From Emergomyces orientalis (Eukaryota; Ascomycota; Eurotiomycetes; Onygenales; Ajellomycetaceae): 64,000 nt of DNA. A program made the position numbers and the translations under genes. The notes beneath the pieces were generated by a model that saw only the letters and a list, made by a program, of their open reading frames with translations, did not search any database and was not told where the DNA came from. The stretch is taken from contig MOWL01000067.1 of the NCBI GenBank assembly GCA_002110485.1, positions 3,472,001 to 3,536,000 on the forward strand. Direction: 5' to 3'. Of the stretch, positions 12,474-22,896 are shown one piece after another; within the stretch, counting starts at the first letter, position 1; every line of letters begins with the position of its first letter.

Positions 12474-13773
12474 CCCCCAGTGACCAGGCGTTCATGGCCA
12501 GATAGGATACAAGTACAACATTGAAGTTAATACTTGATTTTTCTCTCGAAAGCTACCCCTCCATCCCCCAGACTTTTTTACTATTTAGGTCAAAGGAAGT
12601 GTAGTGTATTTATCAGAAATAAAACAAATTTTTAATATCTGTTGGAAGACTTACATGCAACTACTACTGCAAATTTCTACGGCCACATGTAGGGAACATA
12701 AGATATAGTAGTAGAGACAATCAACCCTAATATTGAAAACAAAGGATTTATATACACTCGTGTTACATCCTGCGTACTACCGTAACTAGCTAGCTATATA
12801 CCTAGGTATTTATAAAGATGTGAGAGTGTTCCATCATCCCGGCGCGGAGAGCCTGCCCATCAGTACTATGTAAGCAGTCAATCTCCCGCCCATGCACTAA
12901 ACAACCCCTGAGAGTTTTGGTTATGATGCTTAACTTCACTTAGTTCAGAGGGGCATTTGAACTTCCGTTGATTACGGAATATATCCGAACTGACTAGTTA
13001 TGGGAACCGAGGAGGGGATTGATTATAAAGCCATCTCCGCATTCTACTATGTATGAGCAAGAATATCCAGCTTCGTACAAGTATTTATTATTAAGTACAG
13101 AGCCAGCTTGCTATTTTAGCGTTGTGAAATTCGCCACCCCTGGTTTCGGGAAATCTAAAAGCTGCTCTTGGCCTATTTCATGGTACTCGTTCAAGAAAGC
13201 AGGGTTTCCCTACACTGACAATAGAGAGAAGACGCGCTATCCAGGGGGTACCTGGGCCAGATATGCGGGCGCTCACACCCTCTCCGAGTTGAGTAGATTT
13301 CAAAAGATCGTTGTCAATTGCGCGCCCTGCCGAAGAGCTTTTCTCCACTTTTTCTTTCCGCTTTGTTCAACCTTGCTCAACCATGATGTGCTAAACATAT
13401 CAACCATTACCAGCAGGAAACGGCATTTCGGCTTTGGCAGATACTGCGCCGTACATTAACCCCGCGGCAAGGACCAATTGCTTATTCTTCTTTTATCCTT
13501 CGCCCATTCGCGTTACTCGTGCAATTATTCGAAACAGAAAATCAGGCCTTTCTATATTATATGGCGGGGTATACGGTTGGTGTAACTGTGTTTAAACTAG
13601 TGTATATAAGAACACTTAGTATAGCAGCTCCATCGGTATTCTGAAGATGTTATAGCCACTGAGAGTCATGTAAATAGTGACAAGTACCCGATCAGGTTTT
13701 CTTCCAGAGGCACTAGGTCTTATGGTTTCCTGACCACACCGCATCCCACATATCCTCGCGATGAAGTGGTGTA

Positions 13774-13802
13774 TAAATAAATAAATAAATAAATAAATAA
13801 AT
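13774..13802. repeat. (AAAT)7 microsatellite
   Basis: Seven perfect tetranucleotide units in the spacer upstream of the methyltransferase-like gene. A likely length-polymorphic marker. Confidence 0.92.
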
Positions 13803-14534
13803 AGATGGAGGAGAACTTTGAAAAGCCTTTTTCTTCTACATGAGGGATATTTTTTCGTTGAATATAGTCGCTGAGGAGCTGGTTGATCATGCGGCAAGCA
13901 CGTTTTAGATGGGAGGGCGTGTATGTAGTAGATGCGGTATGTTCGCTAGACTAATCGCGAAGTTACCTGCGTCGCAGGTTGCGTCGCAGGTTGGTGGCGA
14001 AGATATGGAAGAAAGGTAGATAAATTCGGAGTTAAAAAGGAGGGATAGGGCCAAAATTGAGCATGCGCATGGCCAGGAATATTTCCACCATGCCCATGTC
14101 GAAGCAAATTTGTTCCGGAGTTTTTGCCTCACTTGGTAGTTTGTTGTGTACCCTGAACCATGATTGGAATGACTCGCATATATGCGGAGCCGTTCTAAGT
14201 GCCCAGAGTGTGAGTCCGGAGCAAATATATAACGAAGGGGATCCCAGCATGCCCTTATTTGCATCGAAGCTAGGAGGGAATCCAAGCTTTATCCCCTCAA
14301 TTCTGAAGAAAATATTCTATCCCCTGAAGGTGCCATTGCGGTGTTGCATACCTCCACCGAGATATAGACAACTGGGGGGAGAAAATTTGCTATATTAGCA
14401 GGTGGGCTCTCCTTGGGGTTAGTTTCCCGGGTATATAATGGGTTGTGATTGTTTGATGAACGCAGATATACCTTTTTTGTTCCAAGGAACGAAATCCTAA
14501 CGAAGTACGCAGCCGGCTTTCAGAATGAGAGCTG

Positions 14535-15419
14535 TTGGTAAACCATATTTGCCTAAACCGGCGATTCATGTTAGTATGGCCCAAAATGAACATGGTCAAT
14601 TCGCTAATATCCATCCAATGGGTGCAGGGCGATGATAGAAGGGAGATTGAATTGCTCCGTTATATATATAACCTACCAAATTTTGGAGAACTCCGAGGTT
14701 CTCCCTCAAAGGTCATAGACGCAATCGATCAATATGGAAGGCAGAAGAGTTACCTCATGAACATCGGCTCGGCTAAAGGGCTCATCGTCACCAACTTAAT
14801 AGCTACAGTTAAACCTCAGGTAATGGTCGAGCTGGGCGGCTATGTAGGATATTCTGCCATTCTCTTTGGGGATGCAGTCCGCCGTGCGGGAGGGAAGAGA
14901 TACTACAGTCTGGAGAGAAGCCCTGAATTTGGCGCAGTATCCAGGATGCTGTTGGACCTGGCTGGACTGGGTGATTTTGTCAAAATCGTTATTGGGCCCA
15001 GCGACGTCTCCCTTTGCAACCTGCATGGCAGTGGCAGTGTTAACCGCATCGACATGTTGTTTCTGGACCATTATAAGCCAGCATACGTGGCCGATTTAAA
15101 ATTATGCGAGCAGCTTGGCATGATCGTGTCAGGGAGTGTCTTGGTAGCAGACAATGTCATATCACCAGGAAACCCACCATACCTGAAGTATGTGCGGAGC
15201 AGTGTCGAAGAAAAGAGAAAGGCAACATACCATCCGACCTCATTGAGAGGCTACGATCTTGCCGGTTTTTCGAACTCTACAGTCAACCGCTTCGGAAACT
15301 CGGGAAAAAAGCCATTGGCGGCAGTTGATATACTTGGTAATCCAAATTTGATCTATGAGAGTCGGCTGGTAAATAGCTTTGAGCCTACTGGTGAACCCGT
15401 GAGTGCTCATCCAACATGA
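14535..15419 (+). CDS. Catechol O-methyltransferase-like SAM methyltransferase
   Basis: An open frame of 294 codons. Conserved sequence begins near residue 33 (GDDRREIELLRYIYN) and runs through the SAM-binding motif MVELGGYVGYSAILFGDAVR, the acidic SERSPEF-type strand end (YYSLERSPEFGAV), the metal-binding aspartate in LFLDHYKP and the downstream VLVADNVISPGNPPYL. These are the landmarks of the fungal catechol O-methyltransferase family, which methylates catechol hydroxyls using SAM and a divalent metal. Both ends are uncertain. The first 30 residues look non-coding: a GCAG acceptor at about 14627 followed by GGC GAT GAT suggests that coding resumes there after an intron. At 15399 a perfect GTGAGT donor follows FEPTGEP in phase 0, so a short 3' exon may follow, with acceptor GAGCAG near 15447. 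Confidence 0.78.
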   Translation: MVNHICLNRRFMLVWPKMNMVNSLISIQWVQGDDRREIELLRYIYNLPNFGELRGSPSKVIDAIDQYGRQKSYLMNIGSAKGLIVTNLIATVKPQVMVELGGYVGYSAILFGDAVRRAGGKRYYSLERSPEFGAVSRMLLDLAGLGDFVKIVIGPSDVSLCNLHGSGSVNRIDMLFLDHYKPAYVADLKLCEQLGMIVSGSVLVADNVISPGNPPYLKYVRSSVEEKRKATYHPTSLRGYDLAGFSNSTVNRFGNSGKKPLAAVDILGNPNLIYESRLVNSFEPTGEPVSAHPT

Positions 15420-16031
15420 TCAAAACCCCCTCTTTGCGCTTGAGCAGAAAAATACTGCACTGCACATCGGGCATGAAATAGCTGATGTTAGCCTGTGTAT
15501 AGGATGGAATGGAAATAACTCGATGCATTGGCGTTAGCAAAGGGCCTGACAGCAAATTATAAGGTGGTAGCAATAACCAGTGAGGGCCAGTGATGAAGTT
15601 ACAGATTGTCAAATTTCATACCGCACTGTGAGACTTTCGAATGTGATATTGAGGACATCGCCAAGTATGTAATCTTTGTATACAAAATAGGATACAACTA
15701 GTAGTAACTAAACACGGTGCTGAATGTCACGTTATTTTACCCCTCCACTCTGAAACCTCATATTTTTGTGGGGCAGAGATCGTCATTGAAGGCTCCATCC
15801 TGAATAATCCAGTAACTATGTTCACCGAAGTTAATTCATTGCCTGGTGGTATGGATCTTGCGGAACTGATAGCGTAAACGTCCACATAGCTTTTTGACAA
15901 GCCCTCCAGGACACAAAAGCAGAATCCACATCTAAGCTGTACCCTGGCGAGATAAAAAGCGTTCAATTTCCCTTGCCTTGGATTTTTAAGCTCACTGGCA
16001 GTTATAATATAATCCCTCCCTTTTGCACCTA
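15420..16031. other. Spacer, possible 3' exon of the methyltransferase
   Basis: The first 120 bases could hold the last exon of the methyltransferase gene, ending at a TAG near 15537. The rest is probably promoter for the oxidoreductase gene at 16032. Nothing else is visible. Confidence 0.4.
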
Positions 16032-17427
16032 ATGGCATCCAAAACTTACAATGTCGGCATCATCGGATATGGTTTGAGTGCCAAAATATTCCATATCCCG
16101 TTCATCAAGGCTGTTCCGGACTTCAATCTTTACGCTGTGGTGCAAAGAACTCTAAAACCAGAAGATGACGTCGAGAAGGATCATCCGGGCGTCAAAAGCT
16201 ATCGGTCAGCGGAAGCAATGGTCAAAGATACTGGTGTCGATGTTGTGGTCGTGACCACCACTCCAGATTCTCATTTGGCCCTCGCTAGATTGGCATTGGA
16301 AGCTGGAAAGCATGGTACGTCGTCAGCGAGCTTCCTTCGTCTATATATGTGACAGATATGCTAATTTAATCCCACTTTTCTCCTCTCTCTTTCATAGTTA
16401 TCGTGGAGAAGCCGTTTACGCCCACTCACCAAGAAGCAGATGAATTGGTGGCGCTATCAAAAAAGCAAAATCGCTTAATTTCTGTGTATCAAAGTAAGCA
16501 TTGAGAGGCGTGACATGCACCCACGTATATCTTATATATCTATCACTTGGCACAAAATCAAACTCTAACTTGGACTTTCCATAGATCGTAGATGGGATGC
16601 CGACTTTGCTACTCTCTCGAAATTGGTAAAAACGGGTGCCCTTGGCCGAGTTGCCGAATTTGAGACTCACTTTGACCGCCATCGACCTGAGATGCCCACA
16701 ACTGGTAGTTGGAAAACGAAAACGATACCTGGAAGTAGCGCCTTATATGACCTTGGGACTCATCTTATCGATCAAGTTGTCCTTTTGTTGGGTCTTCCAA
16801 AGAAAGTAACTGGCTTTATTGGCTCCCAACGGGAGAACAACGACACCGGGTACGAGGATTCATTCACATTGCTTCTGCACTATGATCATATTTTAGCTAC
16901 TGTAAAGGGAGCGGTCATCAGCCCTGAAGAAAAGCAGTTAAGGTTCTGGGTTCGAGGGGACAAGGGTAGCTTTAAAAAGGTATGTTCATATCTCATAAGC
17001 CGTCGGCTAAATTGCCGATTGAAAGGACACTAGTGTAGCTCATTCAACACCAGTACTACCTCGACATCCAAGAAGAGCAACTGAAGGCCGGACTTAGGCC
17101 AGGCGACCAAGGTTATGGCGAAGAGCCTAGCGATAGATACGGTGAATATTCCAAACGGCGACATTGCCGTCTCTGATGACTACCAGACCACTAATTTTGG
17201 ATTAATTGGGTAAAGGTGTACTTACAAGCTATAACAACGGTACACTAAGCCGCAAAACGTTTCCCACTGTTGCGCCTCCAACGTATGCAGAGTTCTACCA
17301 CAAATTCGCAAAGGCACTGGCTGGTGAAGGCGATGTGCCAGTGAGCCCTTCACAAGCAAGCGACGTCATTCGGCTTATTGAACTCGCCAGGGAAAGTTCG
17401 AAGCTGGGTAAAACATTGGACGTTTGA
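16032..17427 (+). CDS. Gfo/Idh/MocA family NAD(P)-dependent oxidoreductase
   Basis: Five exons: 16032-16314, 16398-16493, 16585-16979, 17054-17141 and 17216-17427, giving 357 aa. The N-terminal Rossmann motif is VGIIGYGLSAKIFHIPFI (GxGxxA-like). The family EKP motif sits in VIVEKPFTPT and is followed by the NRRWDADF segment. The C-terminal half has LYDLGTHLIDQV, where GTHLID carries the conserved His/Asp pair of the family, and RGDKGSFKK. Length is normal for the family (about 350-390 aa). It should use NAD(P)H on a sugar, cyclitol or related polyol, but the substrate cannot be told from sequence. The third intron could alternatively end at a TAG acceptor at 17036-17038, which would add residues LIHQ-like before YYLDIQ. 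The CAG choice fits the family better. Confidence 0.87.
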
Positions 17428-18705
17428 GTTTATGTTCGATTGTCGTTGCGTGGGTTGCTGTTTGACATGTAATAATATAGGTAGGTGCCCGAATTCAAAA
17501 TTGGACGCGGGGTCTAAACCCCTTGAGAGAGCCTAAAATACAAACCCTATCGAAAAGGTACCTACCTCCACATGTTATGCCTGCAGATTTAGTCACCCAC
17601 CGCATTGTCAACAGCACTACTACCTTGGGACCTAGCGTTGATTTCTGGCTAAGATAAACTTTTGCGCTCCCGAATGGGGGCGATCACAAATTTGGACCCA
17701 AACTTAATGTGGTTGGGTACTGCCAGCTAAAAAGCGTTTGCAAGTTGTGGAGCCAATGCCCTTTGATATCCGGACAATGAAATATGACATATCAATTCCC
17801 GATCTACATTCTCCATTCAATCATCGGTTCAGCTCATGCAACTTACGTACGCATGTTTTCTCCCCAACCGGTTGCGCAATGGTCATTCCAGCTCAGCGTT
17901 TTCTCAAGATCCTGTCTGAAAATTTGCCCGGCCTTCCTCGTTTGCAGCCTTCCAATAATTTCTATTATATGCTGGTGAAAAGCGTAGCCGCAAGAAGGCG
18001 AAGTAGATTATGGACGCCCCAGCTAATGCTAGTACATCAATGGCTTTCACGTAGAAGCCTTTGGACTGTATGGCTCATTATCTTTCTTCTCACCATCTCT
18101 TTGTTCATATCCGTTTGATTGAATATTTGTCCATTTTCCATTTTCAGAAGCTGCACTCTACCCAAGGTTCTCTTGCACATTCACCAGGAAATGGATTGAA
18201 AGCTGCAGCACTCAGAAAACCTGCAATCGTTGCTGGATTCCACGTGGATTGTGGGATAATTTTTGCGACATGATTCTCGTCATTGGCTCAGCTGCTACTA
18301 CCCTTGGGTTGGTTCAGAGAAGAACAAACAGCCACGTTCTGTGAAGAGGCCGGTTGGATGTCACACACTTTTCAGAACGCACTCCTCCCAATCTCTTTTC
18401 CACGTTCTGGGATAGACCCCATGGAAATGGAGATCCCTGATTAGCAGATGGAGAAAAGGATCTACATCAACAAAGGATTGTGGCTTTCCTTGCAGGGTGG
18501 TCACCGAAAACCGACAATCTCGGCCCACACTCCGATGAAGGCCAGATCGCGTGGGCCAAACGTTTTTAACAACCATTATTCTCATAAGGACTCCAAAGGA
18601 ACGGCTAAATTCCTCGCCTTTTTCTTCTTTGAATAATTGCGAAAATGTTGCTTTACTCTTTCAAAAAAGGAACATTGCTTTGAGGATGTGGTATTCGAAT
18701 ATATA
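17428..18705. other. Spacer between oxidoreductase and membrane-protein genes
   Basis: A 126-codon open frame at 17738-18118 has no recognisable domain. A second in-frame stretch upstream of 18706 is read as leader. No RNA gene or repeat is seen. Confidence 0.45.
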
Positions 18706-20476
18706 ATGTCGTTATTAACATTCACGGGCGATCATGATGCCAGGGTAACTCATCCCTCACCGGAATATTCACCAGTGGATGATTGTCGTGTGCCTTTGAT
18801 TTTGGGTGTGTCAGGGTGTCTCGCCGGGTTATCTATAGTTGTAGTGCTTTTACGATGTTACTGCCGAGGTCGGATTGAGAGGCATTTCTGGCATGATGAC
18901 TATGTCATATTATTTGCCACAGTGAGACTCAAACCTATTTCTGCTCGATAAACATGCTGCTGTTTGGGTCGACTAGCTAATAACGTCTTCTAGATATGTT
19001 CCGCTATCGTCCTCGGTTGCTTCATAGGAGAGTCGTACAACGGTTTGGGACGTTATATCTCATTCCTGAGCTCCGGAAACCGCAAATATCTGGCAAAAAT
19101 AGGATATGTCCATGAAATATTTGATCTTCTCGGAATCAACGCTGTCAAAATATCTTTCAGCCTTTATATACTCCGGACGACAAACAGAGTCAATATTCGA
19201 AATACAACTAAAATGATGATTAGTGAGTAATACAGCCTCAATAACTTCATGTGGGTAGATTACAAGGCCTTGCGTTTTCTGCAATGCTAATTTACTCGCC
19301 CGTTAAAGCATTTGTCCTGGTCTTTATGGTCCTTTCGGCAAGCATAATTATATTCCAATGCGTACCAGCTGCGGCTCTCTGGGACCCCAGTCTAAAACCT
19401 AGCTCTCGATGTCTTTCGCTTAAATCATACGTCACCATCGGCCTTGTCACTGATTGTATGTATTGTTCGAAAGAATCCTGCAACGCCATTTTCGGAACTA
19501 ACACCGCAAACAGCTGTTAATGCTGCAGTTGACCTCATACTATCGACCTTACCTCTTCCTCTCTACTACGATTCTAACGCCAGCAAATATTCAAGAGTGG
19601 CGTTGATGGCAATTATGGCTCTGGCATATATGTATGTCATATATCGTCCTTTCAAGTGGCGTTACCCTCGGTATCTCCGGGGAACTGACACACTGGATGT
19701 AGAGCGTGCAGCGCCGCAGTTATAAAAATTGTTCGTCGAGCTAATGTGCTCACAATTCCCAATATGTGGCGGTAAGTTTATGCAATATGACCCTCCGATT
19801 TCCGAAGAAAAACATTTGCTGAAACGCCACTTATATAGCGAAAGCGATTACACTTTTTGGGCTAAGTATGGTTTGCCTTGCAGCATCGCACCCCAAAATT
19901 CCTAATTCCTGCTTCTTTCACAAATAATCTAAACGTATCGGACATTTGATCTAAGAACTATATTCTCCTTCCAGTATCGAACTTCAAATTGGAATACTAG
20001 CGGCCTCTCTTCCCACAATAAACCCAATATTCACAATTATCGTTGCCTCTATATACAAAACATTTAGGAATCCTAAATGGCCTACAAACAGCCCCGACAC
20101 GCGGGATCACATTATATCCCGCAACCCTATTCGAATGGGCCTAACTTCCCTACGAAGACAAAGTCGATCAAACCTTCATCGTTACCACGCGAACAGCATC
20201 ACTACCGAACACTCCGATCCCGAACAACAACATATCACTAGATATCCCTCAAGCCATTATAAAGTTGAAGTCAGCGCATCAAGTCTCTCCGGTTTTCAGA
20301 ACGGTAGCAAGCCAGATGCTATCCTTGCAACTGGGCGGTCGGGGTTTCCAGCCATTATGAGAACTACGGATGTATATATACATACGGCGGATGGGACCAA
20401 AGGGGAGGATGGGGAAGACGCTGAGAGCGCCAATGTAGAGATTCAATCTATTAACACACAATGGAAGCTTCCTTAA
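18706..20476 (+). CDS. Fungal rhodopsin-domain seven-helix membrane protein
   Basis: Seven exons: 18706-18921, 18994-19222, 19267-19455, 19514-19631, 19712-19771, 19839-19865 and 19975-20476, giving 446 aa. The phases all close. The product resembles the fungal rhodopsin-domain integral membrane proteins (PTH11-like group). Helix 1 is LILGVSGCLAGLSIVVVLLRCY, followed by HFWHDDYVILFAT with the family's DD pair. GRYISFLSSGNRKYLAKIGYV follows, then FQCVPAAALWDPS with the conserved Cys/Trp, then DLILSTLPLPLYY. The last helix region is ESDYTFWAK followed by NIELQIGILAASLPTINPIF, and the C-terminal tail is polar and Arg/Ser-rich. Exon 6 is only 27 nt and intron 2 only 44 nt, so those borders are the least certain. 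Members of this group act as plasma-membrane sensors in some pathogens; here the role is unknown. Confidence 0.8.
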
Positions 20477-21969
20477 TAATGAGTTAACAATGTTTGAGAA
20501 GGGAATGGATCAGGGCCTGGGATTTGAAAGTATGGAGTTCTTATGTGATGATGGTATCAGTAACATGTTAAACCCTTCGTATTGTAGCTCTTTTTTGCTC
20601 TTTCTCTATCGAGACTTGCATATATGCTGTCTTTAGCGTATGCATTTATATCTGATGTATGTATGTATATGTACAGGTTTTATATATACCCTCGTTGTGC
20701 TTTTTCGGTCGCGTTTGTAAATCTTGATACCAAAGCTTCGGCTATTTATTTCCCCCTTCCTCACTTTAGTCCATTGTCACTTTTATAGGTTTAATCATAC
20801 CATTTTTTCACTTTAAGGTAGAATAAGCCTATATTGACTCCTTACATTTAAGCATTGATTCGTGGATTCGTTTCGTTTTGGGTTTCAAGCATCCCCAGTA
20901 GTTAGTGGCTCTGGGGCGCTTAAATGCTGAATTGAAAGAGTGAGAAAAGGGTTATCAAATAGTCAACAGCTCTTGTAGGTGAATTATATGCTTACTTTCA
21001 TTGTAAAAATTATTCCATTGCCACGAGTTCACGTCCTTGTTACCTAGGGAGCTTTTCAGGTGGGCCAAGGCTCAAATCCAGGATACTAGTTTACGGGATC
21101 TAAACTCTAACGAAGCTTAAAACTCAACATCAAAAAAAAAAAAGATGACCAATGGACTAACCGAATGACCAGCACAAATGTCCTGCACTGCGAAGCAGAA
21201 CGCATATTGTTCACATACATTAACAATGCATATACAACTTTCTTTGTAAATAAAAGAATCGTTACTTCTCTTTTAACCTTAAACTTTTTTAATTTTTGTT
21301 TCTCAACCTTCATGGCTGGAGAGAATTGAGGTTCCTAAACCCGAAGGGCCAACTGGTCACAATAGTATCGCGACCACTCTCTTAAAGCTGGGATGGGATG
21401 TTCCCTTATTTATAGTTCAATAGGTAATACCACTAGCTCAGCTGATGAATAAAATGAAATTTTTGAATAATAGCCTGCGAGTGGGAACACTACAATACGC
21501 AACACTGTTATACAATTGGAAGCATAGAAATGGGTGGGCTTTCTACAATATTTCTGTATAGATAGTTAAGTTATTCCAGAAATACTTATGCAATAGTTTT
21601 ATTATATGGATATCTAATTATCTACCATTCATCATGCATAATAGGCTCAAACGGCATTGCTTCAAATAAAATAAAGCAGAATGTAGCACACACCAGTACT
21701 CTCAATATAACTCCATCGTCCGCTCCAATGCTCTGGAAGAAAAAACAGCGCTAAAAACGGGATAGGGATAAACGGCATATACGCGTCGGGGCTTATAACG
21801 GTCTAGTGGCTGGATGTCAATTATTGACAAACGCTGAGGGCATAGGGCGTCCACGAATAGTTGCTCGGGGATTCGAAAGTGTACGTTGAATCTGATGAGG
21901 GGGAGGGAAATTGAAATCGAGCAACCTTAAATCGCGATCTTGCAGTCCCTAAACCCCGACGACTAATAA
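20477..21969. other. Convergent spacer
   Basis: AT-rich DNA between two converging genes. I see no open frame of note; the 68-codon frame on the minus strand near 21.1-21.3 kb is low complexity. It probably carries both 3' untranslated regions. Confidence 0.5.
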
Positions 21970-22896
21970 TCACTCTTCAACACTCTGGATGTGACGCACG
22001 ACGGGGTCGGGATTCCGCAGCAAGAGGCAGATATATAGAGCAAACATCTTGCTAGCCGCCGTCACCGCAGTCTGCACAAACACCCACACCGTAAGCTCAA
22101 CAACCGTCACTGCCATTATCGACGTAAATATGAGGGTGCCAGCGACATAATAGATGCCCCAAGCCAGCTGGACAGGCCAAGCTTCATCCGCACCCTGCAC
22201 CGCGGAGGCACTACCCGTTGACAACGAGTCAGATCCGCCCTTGCCCTGTCTTCGCTGCATCGCGAACATGGCATGTACCATTGCCGGAAACACACCAGCG
22301 AAACACCAAGAAATCGCAAACACAGGGTATACGCAACCTAGGGAGCTTCGCTTAGAAAATATTTCTATAAGCGCCAGCAACCCATACGACATCAATAGAG
22401 CCATAAAGCTCGCGCCCACGCGCAGAGTCGTCCAGATGCTCGAGCGCAACCCGACATTAGCGAACATAAACCCTTGCATCCACTGGATGTATCTCTGCAC
22501 ATGATCGCCATCAAGTTCACCTACGACCGTCGGCTCGAGCCCCAGAGCTCTGACGATAACCGCGGCGGCAAAGGGCAAAGGCGCGGACACGAGCGCAATT
22601 CGTCGCTCAGGCCAGGCGACGTCTTTGAGAGTCAACGGGATTAAACCCATGATCAGTGCAGTGGCGCCAAATTGCTGTTTGCGAGCTTCGTCTGCAAATT
22701 GAAGGGCGCAGATAGATGTGAGCCAGCAGAGTTGGTTACTGCCGCTATAGAAGTAGAACCATGGTTTGAATGGGGAATACACGATGGCTTCGTCAGCGGG
22801 GCAGGTTCTGTCATCTGTGATTTTGTCGGCAGCGGAGACGGTGAGGGATAGCAGGAGGACGAAGGAAAGAACGAGGAGCAGGTGCTTTTGGCGCAT
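21970..22896 (-). CDS. Conserved-looking integral membrane protein, unknown function
   Basis: A single-exon frame of 308 aa starting at 22896. The first 22 residues are a strong signal peptide (MRQKHLLLVLSFVLLLSLTVSA) followed by a short outside segment with one Cys (DRTCPADEA). At least five further hydrophobic segments follow: WLTSICALQF, ATALIMGLIPLTL, VSAPLPFAAAVIVRALGL, VGASFMALLMSYGLLALIEIF, CVYPVFAISWCFAGVFPAMVHAMF and LAWGIYYVAGTLIFTSIMAVTVVE, the last running on into VFVQTAVTAASKMFALYICLLL. GC content is higher than the flanks, and there is no stop or intron signal inside. I do not recognise the family. Multi-pass topology is seen directly; function is unknown. Confidence 0.75.
   Translation of the reverse strand: MRQKHLLLVLSFVLLLSLTVSAADKITDDRTCPADEAIVYSPFKPWFYFYSGSNQLCWLTSICALQFADEARKQQFGATALIMGLIPLTLKDVAWPERRIALVSAPLPFAAAVIVRALGLEPTVVGELDGDHVQRYIQWMQGFMFANVGLRSSIWTTLRVGASFMALLMSYGLLALIEIFSKRSSLGCVYPVFAISWCFAGVFPAMVHAMFAMQRRQGKGGSDSLSTGSASAVQGADEAWPVQLAWGIYYVAGTLIFTSIMAVTVVELTVWVFVQTAVTAASKMFALYICLLLRNPDPVVRHIQSVEE

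Larger units (their letters stand above)
12142..14534. other. 2.4-kb spacer with microsatellites
   Basis: AT-rich, with (AT)n at 12454-12473 and (AAAT)n at 13774-13802. One open frame of 146 codons (13019-13459, plus) has no recognisable domain and no splice partners, so I do not call it a gene. A short tandem duplication of TGCGTCGCAGGT-like sequence lies near 13966-13992. Confidence 0.5.

Noticed and set aside
13019..13459. 146-codon open frame as a gene
   Set aside because: No domain, no promoter-like context and no splice partners. Length alone is not enough.
13774..13802. CRISPR or regulated repeat array
   Set aside because: It is a simple AAAT microsatellite, and the genome is eukaryotic.
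10038..20476. Secondary-metabolite biosynthetic cluster
   Set aside because: No polyketide, peptide or terpene synthase and no pathway regulator is present.
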